DNA from: Muribaculaceae bacterium | Lineage (GTDB): Bacteria > Bacteroidota > Bacteroidia > Bacteroidales > Muribaculaceae | Assembly (NCBI GenBank): GCA_009775265.1 | Contig: VSPG01000015.1 | Coordinates: 1-44,503, forward strand | Length of the DNA: 44,503 nt | Direction of reading: 5' to 3' | Part shown: positions 16,625-25,225 of the stretch, one piece after another | How positions within the stretch are numbered: position 1 is the stretch's first letter | Layout: the number at the start of each line of letters is the position of its first letter | The notes under the pieces: model-generated | What the model was told of the DNA's origin: nothing | Seen by the model: only the letters and a program-made list of their open reading frames with translations | Database searches by the model: none | Translations under genes and position numbers: made by a program

Positions 16625-19285
16625 ATGACAGTGAAGCAACTCGTCGGCAGCACCCGCAACTCGCAAGTGTGGGGCTTTTTTGTGTCGATAGCCGTAATGG
16701 CCGTAATATCCGTGGCCTTTTTCTATCCTGATAATTTCGACGGAACGAGCCTGCGTCAGGCCGACATGCAGCAGGGTCTTGCCAATGGCCACGAAGCGGA
16801 AGTCTACTATGAGGCCACCGGCGAAAAGGCCCTGTGGACCAACGCGCTGTTCTCCGGCATGCCCACTTTCCAGATTGCGCCGAGTTTCCCGTCCAACGCG
16901 TTGTTCGAGTGGCTGAACGATGTGTACGGCCTGTGGTTGCCGTCGCCGAGCAACCTGCTGTTCATGATGATGTTCGGCATGCTGATTCTGCTTTACGCCA
17001 TGCGCATGAGATGGTATGAGGCGCTGCTCGGCGCGGTGGCGTGGGGCTTTTCGAGCTATTTCGTGATAATCATAGGTGCGGGCCACATATGGAAGTTCCT
17101 CGCATTGAGCTATGTTCCGCCCACCATTGCCGGAATGTTGCTGTGCTACAGGGGGCGATATGTGGCAGGAGCCGCCATGACGGCATTGTTCGCCATGCTC
17201 CAGCTTGCGGCGAACCATCCGCAGATGAGCTATTATTTCTTCTTCGTTATGGCTGCCATGGCGCTTGCCTTCCTGTGGAAAGCATGGCGCTCAGGCGATT
17301 TGCGTCGCTGGTGCGCGGCATCTGTCGTGGTGGTCTGCGCCGGGATGCTCGCTTTGGGCGCAAATGCTCCGAGCCTGTATAATACATATGAGTACTCCAA
17401 GGAAACCAAGCGCAGCCAAAGCGAACTTACCCCAATTGCCTCGCCCGGCGACAGCGAGGAGCAGACTCGCCCTACCGGCGGCATGCCCTACGACCAGATA
17501 GTGGGCTGGAGCTATGGCGGAACCGAAAGTTTCTCACTTCTCGTGCCGAATATAAAAGGCGGAGCCACTGCGCGTCCCGAGAGCGGCCAGATGGTGCACA
17601 TGGGGCTGGACCGTCTGCCGGGAGCGGCCGCTTATCAGAACGAGCCTGTAGGGCAGTTGCTGGGCTATCTGCCGCAGTATTTCAACGATTCGGAGGGCAC
17701 GAACGGCCCGGTGTATGTAGGTGCCATCGTGTGCGCCCTGTTCCTGCTGGGGTGCATTGTGGTGCGTGGCACCATGAAGTGGGCCCTGCTCGGAGTGTCG
17801 GTGTTTGCACTGCTGCTTGCGCTCGGACGCAACTTTGCTTGGCTCACCGACCTTATGGTATACCACTTTCCGCTCTACAACAAGTTCCGCGCCGTGGAAA
17901 GCATACTCGTCATCGTGGAATTCGCGATGCCGGTGCTTGGAGTCATGGGTCTGCACAGGCTTGTGAGTGCCGATGCCGACGAGCGGCGGAAGTTCATGCG
18001 GCCGCTTGCCATTTCTTTCGGTGTGCCGGTGATGCTGTGCCTTGCCGCTGCAGCCGCTCCGGGTATGTTCGGCGATGCCATTACGGAACAGGACAGAGCC
18101 ACGTCGCAGGCCATACAGCAGCAACTTGTGGAGATGGGGCAGCAATACGGCGCAACGCCTGCCCAGATTCAGCAGGCCACTTATGGCTATTCGCTTTCCA
18201 ATCCCGCCAATATAGAGGCCATAGAGCAGCTTCGCTACGGACTTGTGCGCGCGGATGCCATGCGTTCTGCCCTGTTCCTGGCCATCGGTTTTGCATTGCT
18301 TGCCATGATGCTGCGCGGCTCGCTTAAGCGTGGCATGGCCGTGGGACTGCTCGGCGCAGCAGTGCTCGTCGACCTTTACGGAACCGACAAGCGTTATGTG
18401 AGCCACAGCAGTTTCTGTACGCCCGAGGTGCAGGCCACCGATGCTTTTGCTCCCGACGCCATAGACAATCTGATACTAGCCGACACGGCCGGAGTGTTCC
18501 GTGTGATGGACGTGCCCGGCTTCAACAGCCCGCAGCGTTCATATCACCATCATATGCTCGGAGGATACCATGCGGCCAAGCTGAACCGCTATGAAGACCT
18601 TATCCAGCGCCGCCTGGCCTATGTGAGCCATTACGGCTACGATCCGTCGCTGCGTTCCGACAGCGTTCGTGCGCTCTACAGCGGCGCAGAGCGCGAACTC
18701 GCAGACGAACTCGCGGCGTCGTACCGCACGCTCGACATGCTCAATGCACGCTACGTGATTACAGGCGACGAAGACGCTCCCGTGGTGCGTAATACATCGG
18801 CCATGGGGTCGGCATGGCTTGTCGATTCCATCGCCTATGTGAAAGGTGCGGATGCGGAGATGGAAGCTTTGTACGACCTCGACGTGCGCAACGCGGCTGT
18901 GGCCGATGCGCGCTTCCGCGATGTTCTCGGAAGCTCCTTCCCGACACTCGAGCCTGGCGACACAATTATGCTCACGTCGTATACTCCTAACCGCCTTACA
19001 TACACAGTCGACACCCGCAACGGCGGCATCGGCGTGTTTTCCGAGGTATATTTCCCGTGGGGGTGGAAGGCTTCTGTGGACGGCCGGCCGGCCGAACTGG
19101 GACGCGTCAACTATCTGTTGCGCGCTATGCGCCTGCCTGCCGGACGCCATGAGGTGGTGATGGCATTCGAGCCGGACTCCATACGCACTACAGGCGTCGT
19201 GGCATACGCATGCGTGAGTCTTGTCTATCTGCTCGTGCTTGCCGGAGTGTTCGGCGGAATCCTGAAAAAGGAGGAACGTAAATGA
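16625..19285 (+). CDS. YfhO-family multi-spanning membrane protein
   Basis: 886 residues with about a dozen membrane segments, a large extracytoplasmic region between them (about 265-330) and a C-terminal globular part (about 600-850) ending in one last membrane helix. It resembles the YfhO family (PF09586) common in Bacteroidetes: LRQADMQQGLANGHEAE, NALFSGMPTFQI and YFFFVMAAMALAF. Firmicute YfhO members help glycosylate lipoteichoic acid. The role in Bacteroidetes is not established; a glycosyltransferase-C-like membrane role is only a guess. Its stop overlaps the next start (ATGA). Confidence 0.82.
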   Translation: MTVKQLVGSTRNSQVWGFFVSIAVMAVISVAFFYPDNFDGTSLRQADMQQGLANGHEAEVYYEATGEKALWTNALFSGMPTFQIAPSFPSNALFEWLNDVYGLWLPSPSNLLFMMMFGMLILLYAMRMRWYEALLGAVAWGFSSYFVIIIGAGHIWKFLALSYVPPTIAGMLLCYRGRYVAGAAMTALFAMLQLAANHPQMSYYFFFVMAAMALAFLWKAWRSGDLRRWCAASVVVVCAGMLALGANAPSLYNTYEYSKETKRSQSELTPIASPGDSEEQTRPTGGMPYDQIVGWSYGGTESFSLLVPNIKGGATARPESGQMVHMGLDRLPGAAAYQNEPVGQLLGYLPQYFNDSEGTNGPVYVGAIVCALFLLGCIVVRGTMKWALLGVSVFALLLALGRNFAWLTDLMVYHFPLYNKFRAVESILVIVEFAMPVLGVMGLHRLVSADADERRKFMRPLAISFGVPVMLCLAAAAAPGMFGDAITEQDRATSQAIQQQLVEMGQQYGATPAQIQQATYGYSLSNPANIEAIEQLRYGLVRADAMRSALFLAIGFALLAMMLRGSLKRGMAVGLLGAAVLVDLYGTDKRYVSHSSFCTPEVQATDAFAPDAIDNLILADTAGVFRVMDVPGFNSPQRSYHHHMLGGYHAAKLNRYEDLIQRRLAYVSHYGYDPSLRSDSVRALYSGAERELADELAASYRTLDMLNARYVITGDEDAPVVRNTSAMGSAWLVDSIAYVKGADAEMEALYDLDVRNAAVADARFRDVLGSSFPTLEPGDTIMLTSYTPNRLTYTVDTRNGGIGVFSEVYFPWGWKASVDGRPAELGRVNYLLRAMRLPAGRHEVVMAFEPDSIRTTGVVAYACVSLVYLLVLAGVFGGILKKEERK

Positions 19286-19815
19286 CTATTGCGCCACGCA
19301 GCGGGTGGTGGCGCAGGCTGCGCCACGGGCGCGGATTCGGCGTGCATTCGCCGTTTGCCTACCGCTTCATCCGCGAGGTGCTGCGTGAGCGGTGTGCGTA
19401 TTATGCTTACGACAAGGTGGACGCCCTGGCTGCCGAATGGCCCGGAGGGGTTTCGGGCGCCCGCATGTTGTTTCGTGTGGCCGCGTTTGTCAACCCCTCT
19501 CATGCGGCTGCATCGGGAGTGGCTGCGGCCATTGTCGGCATGGCGTGCCCGTCGGCATTGGTGGTCGGCGTGCCGGAGCCGCAGACCGGGCTGATCGTGC
19601 TTCAGGGCGGCGAAAATGAGGATGCTGTGCTCTGTTGTGCCGCATCGGGAGCCACGGTGGTGCTTCCCGACCGCAATATCCCTTCGGTAGCTGCGCTTTT
19701 TGCCCGGTTGCGCAACGAGACCGGCCATGGGCATTGTTTCATGAACGGAAGCGGTGCGGCTGTGTTTGTAGGGCGTCGCACGCTGCCAGCAGAAACATTC
19801 GATGTGCGCTTCTGA
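19282..19815 (+). CDS. Degenerate class I methyltransferase-like protein
   Basis: 177 residues. The N-terminus (HGRGFGVHSPFAYRFIREV, then YYAYDKVD) matches the start of a Bacteroidetes family of class I SAM-dependent methyltransferase-like proteins. The usual glycine-rich SAM loop with its acidic residues is not recognisable downstream; the corresponding stretch reads ASGVAAAIVGMACPSALVVGV. It overlaps the YfhO-like gene by 4 nt, so the two are coupled. It may have lost catalysis. A frameshift was not evident. Confidence 0.6.
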   Translation: MTIAPRSGWWRRLRHGRGFGVHSPFAYRFIREVLRERCAYYAYDKVDALAAEWPGGVSGARMLFRVAAFVNPSHAAASGVAAAIVGMACPSALVVGVPEPQTGLIVLQGGENEDAVLCCAASGATVVLPDRNIPSVAALFARLRNETGHGHCFMNGSGAAVFVGRRTLPAETFDVRF

Positions 19816-19881
19816 TTAGCCCATATGGCCAAAAATATATCCGTTTCGGAGTCTTCTGTACGTATGATTTACTAAAAACAT

Positions 19882-19889
19882 TAATTTTG
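19882..19889 (+). promoter_or_regulatory. -7 box upstream of phospholipase gene
   Basis: TAATTTTG matches TAnnTTTG and lies 19 nt before the ATG. The -33 element is not clear. Confidence 0.45.
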
Positions 19890-19908
19890 CAGTCCAAACC
19901 ATTCCATT

Positions 19909-20754
19909 ATGCACAAACGCTTGATATTATTGCTTATTGCTGCTGTAGCAGGGATTGCAGGCTTTCGTGCCGCCGCTCAGATAGTGAGCTTCGACGGCCG
20001 CCCCATGGATGCCGACAGCGTGCGCTACGACTTTGAGCACCAGCCGTATTTCGGATTATATAAAGACAACTATTTCATCTTCGGTCCGGCCATAGGACCT
20101 AAGATGACGCGCGAGAACACCAATGCCAAGTTTCAGGTGTCGATAGCGCAGCGTCTTACGCGCAGCGTGTTGCCGTTCGGCACATATCTGTATCTGTTCT
20201 ACACGCAGAAGGTATTCTGGAATGTGCTTCAGGAATCATTGCCCATGACCGACCTCAACTTCAACCCAGGCGTAGGGCTTACGAAGCCGCTTTTCGTCAA
20301 AGACCGCTACATAGGCAAACTGACGTTCATGATAGAGCACGAAAGCAACGGGCGCGACGGCGAGGAGTCGCGCTCGTGGAACAAGGTTTCGCTTGCGGCG
20401 AATATATTCGTGGACAAGCAGTTGATGGTGCACGGCAAGGCGTGGATTCCGATAATCGACAGCAGCAACAACTCCGACATACTTGACTACAGCGGCATAT
20501 ATCAGATGGGTTTGCAGATGATAAGCCAGAACCAACGTTTCACAGGCTCTGTGACGCTTGTGAAACGCAGGGGATGGAATCTGAACTACAACACCATAGT
20601 GGAACTTGCCTACCGCTTCAACCGCCGAGACAACCAGTATTTCTTTCTGCAATACTATAACGGCTACGGCGAGGGGCTGCTCGACTACAACAAGTTCCAC
20701 AGCCAGTTGCGCGTGGGCATCGTTATCAAGCCCCGCTTCTTCAGCGATTATTGA
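19909..20754 (+). CDS. pldA: Outer membrane phospholipase A
   Basis: 281 residues, signal peptide 1-23, then a 12-strand-type barrel. The active-site segment EHESNGRDGEESRSWNK gives H144, S146 and N158, with the same spacing as the H142/S144/N156 triad of E. coli OMPLA. The protein ends in alternating aromatic strands, although the last residue is Tyr rather than Phe. It hydrolyses phospholipids that reach the outer leaflet. Its stop codon directly abuts the stop of the convergent dehydrogenase gene, with no room for a terminator. Confidence 0.9.
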   Translation: MHKRLILLLIAAVAGIAGFRAAAQIVSFDGRPMDADSVRYDFEHQPYFGLYKDNYFIFGPAIGPKMTRENTNAKFQVSIAQRLTRSVLPFGTYLYLFYTQKVFWNVLQESLPMTDLNFNPGVGLTKPLFVKDRYIGKLTFMIEHESNGRDGEESRSWNKVSLAANIFVDKQLMVHGKAWIPIIDSSNNSDILDYSGIYQMGLQMISQNQRFTGSVTLVKRRGWNLNYNTIVELAYRFNRRDNQYFFLQYYNGYGEGLLDYNKFHSQLRVGIVIKPRFFSDY

Positions 20755-21987
20755 TTATGCCGATTGCGGTGTTTCGCTGCGCTCTTTTTCGTTCATGGCC
20801 GAGCGCTGTGTCTCGTCAAGCATGAGTTCGTATATCTGACGCGTGTCTCGGGCCGTCAGGCGGTAGTAGCCGCCGATTTCCTCGCCTTTGTCCTCATGCA
20901 GTTTGGCCACGAGCAGGTCTATGTCCGGTTCGAGCACGCCAAGTGCTTTAAGAGTCAGCGGCATACGCAGTACGGCGCTGAAAAACGCGCGTAGCTGCGC
21001 TACGGCTTCAATGGCTGCCGTGCGGTCGTCCGCAGCCTGCACGCCGAACACACGCCGGCCGAGCTGTGCCACTTTCGACGGCTTGTGGTGGGCCATGAAT
21101 GCCATCCATGCCGGGAATACTACTGCCAGTCCGGCTCCGTGCGTCACTCCGTAGACGGCGCTCAGCTCATGCTCCATGGCATGGCTTGTCCAGTCTTCGC
21201 TGCGTCCGCAGCCTGTCAGTCCGTTGTGGGCGAGCGTAGAAGCCCATTCTATATTGGCGCGGGCGTTGTAGTCGGTAGGGTCGGCGAGCGCTTTGGGGGC
21301 AACGTCCACCAGTGCCATCAGCAATCCCTCGGCAAGGCGGTCGGTCACCTCGACGCCGCGTGTGGTCGAGAAATAGCGTTCGAGGATGTGGCTCATCATG
21401 TCGACAATGCCGCATGACGTCTGCCAGGCGGTGAGTGTGAAAGTGAGCTCCGGGTCGAGGACGGCAAAGCGCGGACGCAGGATGCTGTCGGTGCGCAGGC
21501 TTATTTTGTGCAACCCTTCGCTTCGGGTGATGACGGCATTGCCGCTGCCTTCGCTTCCGGCGCCGGGCACGGTGAGCACGACTCCCACGGGCAGGGCTTC
21601 CGTCACCATGGCTTTTCCGCAGAAAAAGTCCCAGAAATCGCCTTTGTAGGGGATGCCGGCGGCAATTGCTTTGGCGGTGTCTATGACAGAGCCGCCGCCT
21701 ACGGCCAGCAGGCCGTCGATGTTGCGGTCGCGTCCGAGTTCGATGCCTTTGTATACGAGAGTGTCGACGGGGTTGGGCTGCACTCCGCCGAGTTCCACCA
21801 CCTCTATGCCTATGGATGCGAGCGACGAGCGCAGGCGGTCGAGCAGTCCGTTGGTCTTTACGTACTTTTGGCCGTAAACGAGCATCACACGACGTGCTCC
21901 GGTGAGGAAAGTGAGCATTCCGGTCTTTTCTTCGGAACCTCGGCCAAATTCAAACAGAGTCGGGGCGTAGTAGGTGAAATTATCCAT
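20755..21987 (-). CDS. Iron-containing alcohol dehydrogenase (butanol dehydrogenase type)
   Basis: 410 residues. Group III dehydrogenase pattern: the nucleotide-binding region GGGSVIDTAKAIA, then metal ligands in EWASTLAHNGLTG and the segment WTSHAMEHELSAVYGVTHGAGLAV. Closest to BdhA/YqhD-type NADPH-dependent aldehyde reductases. It would reduce aldehydes or ferment butyraldehyde-like substrates; the exact substrate cannot be read from the sequence. Confidence 0.9.
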   Translation of the reverse strand: MDNFTYYAPTLFEFGRGSEEKTGMLTFLTGARRVMLVYGQKYVKTNGLLDRLRSSLASIGIEVVELGGVQPNPVDTLVYKGIELGRDRNIDGLLAVGGGSVIDTAKAIAAGIPYKGDFWDFFCGKAMVTEALPVGVVLTVPGAGSEGSGNAVITRSEGLHKISLRTDSILRPRFAVLDPELTFTLTAWQTSCGIVDMMSHILERYFSTTRGVEVTDRLAEGLLMALVDVAPKALADPTDYNARANIEWASTLAHNGLTGCGRSEDWTSHAMEHELSAVYGVTHGAGLAVVFPAWMAFMAHHKPSKVAQLGRRVFGVQAADDRTAAIEAVAQLRAFFSAVLRMPLTLKALGVLEPDIDLLVAKLHEDKGEEIGGYYRLTARDTRQIYELMLDETQRSAMNEKERSETPQSA

Positions 21988-22306
21988 AATGTGGTAAATT
22001 ATAGCATGGGTGAAAATTCTTATAGGTGTCGGGATTCACGCATGTTGAATTGTTTGACATACGGGCGGTTTAGGGATTAATGTAACTTTCGTCGTACGTG
22101 GCTTTTGGCAAATAACACGCTCTCAAAACATACAATAACTTCAAAACACGCTCTTGGTGTCTTTATAACCGACTTGCGGAACTGAAAGTTCTGTCAAAAA
22201 TACAAATATTTTCCGTCATTTGCGACTGTGTTTGTGAAAAATAGTGATTCATGGAGGGGCGTGTCTTTATTTTTGCAGAAAATATCGCAATTTTCATGCA
22301 AACACT
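21988..22306. other. Intergenic region, 319 nt, little recognised
   Basis: A divergent spacer between the dehydrogenase and holin-like genes. It contains a 10-bp direct repeat AACACGCTCT (22114-22123 and 22145-22154) and a TATTTTTG box at 22268-22275 that could be the -7 element for the holin-like gene. No gene or stable hairpin was seen. Confidence 0.4.
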
Positions 22307-22777
22307 ATGAATCAAGAAGTAATTGCCGCGCTCAAGACCCTGTTGAGCGCTTTGGGCGGCGTGCTGCTTGCCGCCGCTGTTCCTGTGGTGCCGTATGCGG
22401 CCGTGTGTACTCTGATGGTGCTTGCCGACGCTGTCACGGCATGGCGTCTCGGCCGCCGCGCGGCATCGGCCACGGGGGTGCGCCGTGCGGCCAAATTGCA
22501 GTCGGCGCGTGTCGGAGTCCTGTTCGGCACGCTCGGGCGTGTGTATTGCCTGCTCCTGCTGGCGCGTGCGGTGCAGAGTGTGATACTCGCTCCCGACGTT
22601 CGTTTCGACCTTGTGCGCGCCATAGCCGCTGCTGTGTGTCTATGGCAGGCTCTTTCCATGCTTGAGAACGAGGCCTCGTGTCGCGGTGCGCGTTGGGCCC
22701 GTATAGCTCGCCGATGGCTCATCGACAAGACTGAGCGCCACACTGGCATTCCGCTCGACGAGCTGAAAGACGATTGA
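22307..22777 (+). CDS. Holin-like small membrane protein
   Basis: 156 residues with three or four hydrophobic segments (about 10-45, 75-95 and 105-125). It resembles the phage-holin-4/toxin-secretion family that Bacteroidales chromosomes often carry. The start MNQEVIAAL (22307) is chosen over an upstream in-frame ATG at 22244, because the longer form would cross the TATTTTTG box. No phage genes are adjacent, so it is probably a chromosomal holin-like protein of unknown role. Confidence 0.6.
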   Translation: MNQEVIAALKTLLSALGGVLLAAAVPVVPYAAVCTLMVLADAVTAWRLGRRAASATGVRRAAKLQSARVGVLFGTLGRVYCLLLLARAVQSVILAPDVRFDLVRAIAAAVCLWQALSMLENEASCRGARWARIARRWLIDKTERHTGIPLDELKDD

Positions 22778-22825
22778 TACCACGGACAAGAGACGCGTGG
22801 CAGAGTCTTTATTGGGGGATATGCA

Positions 22826-22853
22826 AACGGGCCTGCGCTTGCGCAGGCCCGTT
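22826..22853. terminator. Bidirectional terminator hairpin between holin-like gene and gdhA
   Basis: A perfect 12-bp stem AACGGGCCTGCG/CGCAGGCCCGTT with loop CTTG lies between convergent genes. Confidence 0.75.
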
Positions 22854-22877
22854 GTGTAGTGTATGTGTGCAGGGAGT

Positions 22878-24215
22878 TTAGCAGACACCCTGACCCATCA
22901 TGGCATCGGCCACCTTCATGAAGCCGGCGATATTGGCGCCCTTCATGTAGTTGATGTAGCCGTCGGCCTGACGTCCGTATTTCACGCACTGCTCGTGGAT
23001 GTCGCGCATGATGGTGTGGAGTTTCTCGTCCACTTCCGCTTCGCTCCACTGCAGATGCATGGCGTTCTGGCTCATTTCGAGGCCGGAGGTGGCCACGCCG
23101 CCGGCGTTTACGGCCTTGCCGGGAGCATATGTGATGCGTGCTTCGAGGAAAGCGTCGATGGCTTCGGGTGTGCAGCCCATGTTGCTGACTTCAGCCACGA
23201 GCTGTACGCCGTTGGCCACGAGCATGGCTGCGTCTTCGCCGTTCACCTCGTTCTGCGTGGCGCAGGGCAGGGCGATGTCGACTTTGCGCTCCCAGGGCTT
23301 GCGGCCTGCGAAGAATTCGCTGCCTGCGAATTTTTCAGCGTAAGGAGCCACAATATCGTTGCCGCTGGCACGGAGTTCGAGCATATAGTCGATTTTTTCG
23401 GCATCAAGGCCTGCGGGGTCATAGATGTAGCCGTCGGGGCCGGAGATTGTCACCACCTTGGCGCCGAGTTCGGTGGCTTTGAGGGCTGCGCCCCATGCCA
23501 CGTTGCCGAATCCGGAAATGGCCACAGTCTTGCCGGCTATGTCCTCGCTTTTCTCTTTAAGCACGCTCTGCACGAAGTATAATGCGCCGAAACCGGTGGC
23601 TTCGGGACGGATGCGCGAGCCGCCGAAACTTAGGCCCTTGCCTGTGAATGTGCCGTTGTGTTCGTTGACGAGTCGCTTGTACATGCCGTACATGTAGCCC
23701 ACTTCGCGTCCGCCCACGCCGATGTCGCCGGCGGGCACGTCGCGGTCAGGACCGAGGTTTTTCCAGAGGCCGAGCATGAATGCCTGGCAGAAACGCATGA
23801 TTTCGCGGTCGCTCTTGCCACGGGGCGAGAAATCGCTGCCGCCCTTTGCGCCGCCCATGGGCAGTGTGGTGAGGGCGTTTTTGAAGGTCTGTTCGAAACC
23901 GAGGAATTTCAGAATCGACAGGTTAACGGATGCGTGGAAACGGATGCCGCCCTTGTACGGGCCTATGGCGTTGTTGAACTGCACGCGATAGCCTATGTTG
24001 TTCTGGACTTCGCCTTTGTCGTCGAGCCATGTAACGCGGAAAGTGACGATGCGGTCGGGCTCAACCATGCGTTCAACGATTTTGTTGTGCTCGAATTCGG
24101 GATGTTCGTTGTACACGTTCTGCACCGACATAAGCACTTCTTTTACGGCCTGCAGATATTCTTTTTCCCCGGGGTGCTTGGCCTCGAGATCGGCCATGAT
24201 TTTGTTAATATCCAT
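22878..24215 (-). CDS. gdhA: NADP-specific glutamate dehydrogenase
   Basis: A 445-residue hexameric-type enzyme that makes glutamate from 2-oxoglutarate and ammonia. Key segments: GPYKGGIRFH, LPMGGAKGGSDFSPRGKSD with the catalytic lysine, PAGDIGVGGREVGYM, and the coenzyme-binding GFGNVAWGAA. Length and motifs fit the NADPH-dependent assimilatory GdhA class. A -7 box (minus strand TACATTTG, 24247-24254) lies 32 nt upstream. Confidence 0.96.
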   Translation of the reverse strand: MDINKIMADLEAKHPGEKEYLQAVKEVLMSVQNVYNEHPEFEHNKIVERMVEPDRIVTFRVTWLDDKGEVQNNIGYRVQFNNAIGPYKGGIRFHASVNLSILKFLGFEQTFKNALTTLPMGGAKGGSDFSPRGKSDREIMRFCQAFMLGLWKNLGPDRDVPAGDIGVGGREVGYMYGMYKRLVNEHNGTFTGKGLSFGGSRIRPEATGFGALYFVQSVLKEKSEDIAGKTVAISGFGNVAWGAALKATELGAKVVTISGPDGYIYDPAGLDAEKIDYMLELRASGNDIVAPYAEKFAGSEFFAGRKPWERKVDIALPCATQNEVNGEDAAMLVANGVQLVAEVSNMGCTPEAIDAFLEARITYAPGKAVNAGGVATSGLEMSQNAMHLQWSEAEVDEKLHTIMRDIHEQCVKYGRQADGYINYMKGANIAGFMKVADAMMGQGVC

Positions 24216-24246
24216 GTGGTATAGATAGGTTGAATTGTTAACACCG

Positions 24247-24254
24247 CAAATGTA
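24247..24254 (-). promoter_or_regulatory. -7 box of the gdhA promoter
   Basis: The minus strand reads TACATTTG, matching TAnnTTTG, 32 nt upstream of gdhA. No clear -33 element. Confidence 0.45.
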
Positions 24255-24365
24255 ACAAAAGAAATTGAAACCGCCGCCGCTTTTGATGAAAAAAGTTTTT
24301 GTCCCCGCAGGCGTGCGGATACGTTTTAATCTCCCCCCTAAGGGTAAGTGTGTGGATTCTTGTTT

Positions 24366-24869
24366 TTATCGTTCCGATATTAAATCGGTGAGGTCGGCGG
24401 GATCGGGGTTATGGGCTATGATGCGTCCGTCGGGGGCTATGAGCAGGGTGCCGTACTGGCCTTGCCGCAGGTTGTAGTCGCGCATCAGTTGTTCCATGCG
24501 TTTGTCGCTGAGGCGGAACTGCAGCTGCTGGTTGAGGCCGTCGCGTTTTACTATTTCGCGGAAAAGCGGCTCTGATTTGTCGAAATTGAAAGACAGGAGG
24601 CCTATGCCGGAATTGGGCTGCCGCTCTACCCATGCCGTGTAGCGGTCAACGGCCTCGCGCGACGGAGCGTTGGTGGACGACCAGAAGTTGAGCAGTACAT
24701 ATTTGCCGCGCAGCGCACGCAAGGCATCGGACGGCTTGCTGTCGAAGCTGAGAGCGGGCGCGATGTCGCCTACGCGTGTGCTGCGGCGGCCGGAATGATA
24801 GGCCACGGACACCAGGAGCAGGCTTACGAAAAGTGCAGCGAGCAGGAATGTGCGCGAAGGGTTAGTCAT
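24366..24869 (-). CDS. Thioredoxin-fold (TlpA/ResA-like) protein lacking the CxxC
   Basis: 167 residues with one N-terminal membrane anchor (about 8-26) and a thioredoxin-like domain: GDIAPALSFDS, KYVLLNFWSSTNAPSREAVDRY, then FDKSEPLFREIVKRDGL and YGTLLIAPDGRIIAHNP. Where TlpA/ResA proteins have WATWCGPC, this one has WSSTNAPS, so both redox cysteines are gone. It cannot be a dithiol oxidoreductase; a binding role is possible. The start at MTNPS (24869) puts the anchor directly at the N-terminus; MCYMGMTNPS is the alternative. Confidence 0.75.
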   Translation of the reverse strand: MTNPSRTFLLAALFVSLLLVSVAYHSGRRSTRVGDIAPALSFDSKPSDALRALRGKYVLLNFWSSTNAPSREAVDRYTAWVERQPNSGIGLLSFNFDKSEPLFREIVKRDGLNQQLQFRLSDKRMEQLMRDYNLRQGQYGTLLIAPDGRIIAHNPDPADLTDLISER

Positions 24870-24904
24870 GCCCATATAACACACCCCTCATGGCAAGGGT
24901 TCAA

Positions 24905-24989
24905 AAAAAGAAAAAGAGATGTTTCGCAACATCTCTTTCCAGACCTTTATCCTTAATCTAATACTATAAAAAACACACCTGCAAAGGTA
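24905..24989 (-). ncRNA. Candidate small RNA with own promoter and terminator
   Basis: On the minus strand, TACCTTTG (24982-24989, a -7 match) is followed by about 40 nt, then a perfect 11-bp hairpin (24913-24938, loop of 4) and a T-rich tract (24912-24903). This is a promoter and terminator about 50 nt apart with no reading frame between them. It would yield an RNA of roughly 65-75 nt. It could instead be an attenuated leader of the thioredoxin-fold gene, which starts at 24869. The rest of the 356-nt gap (24990-25225) shows nothing recognisable. Confidence 0.5.
24913..24938 (-). terminator. Strong intrinsic terminator or attenuator hairpin
   Basis: An 11-bp perfect stem with a 4-nt loop, followed on the minus strand by a T-rich tract of about ten bases. 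Confidence 0.75.
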
Positions 24990-25225
24990 CTGCTTTTTTT
25001 GAAATAAGCTATATGTGTGAGCGAAAAAAACGCTTTTTCATCATTAATTTTTAGTGAAAAAATGTTAATTGGACTTTTTAAATATGGTGCTGAACTAAAT
25101 TCGTAAAATCTGGCACCGATGTCAATTGCGTATGTTTGCTCGTATTTCTTTAGGTACGTGGTGTGGATGAGGTTTTCTTTGTGGACGGAAAACGTAAATC
25201 GTCGTATGCGTTCCGGCGCTATTTG

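Noticed and set aside
22307..22777. Prophage lysis module around the holin-like gene
   Set aside because: Neighbours are gdhA and an alcohol dehydrogenase; no endolysin or other phage genes are nearby.
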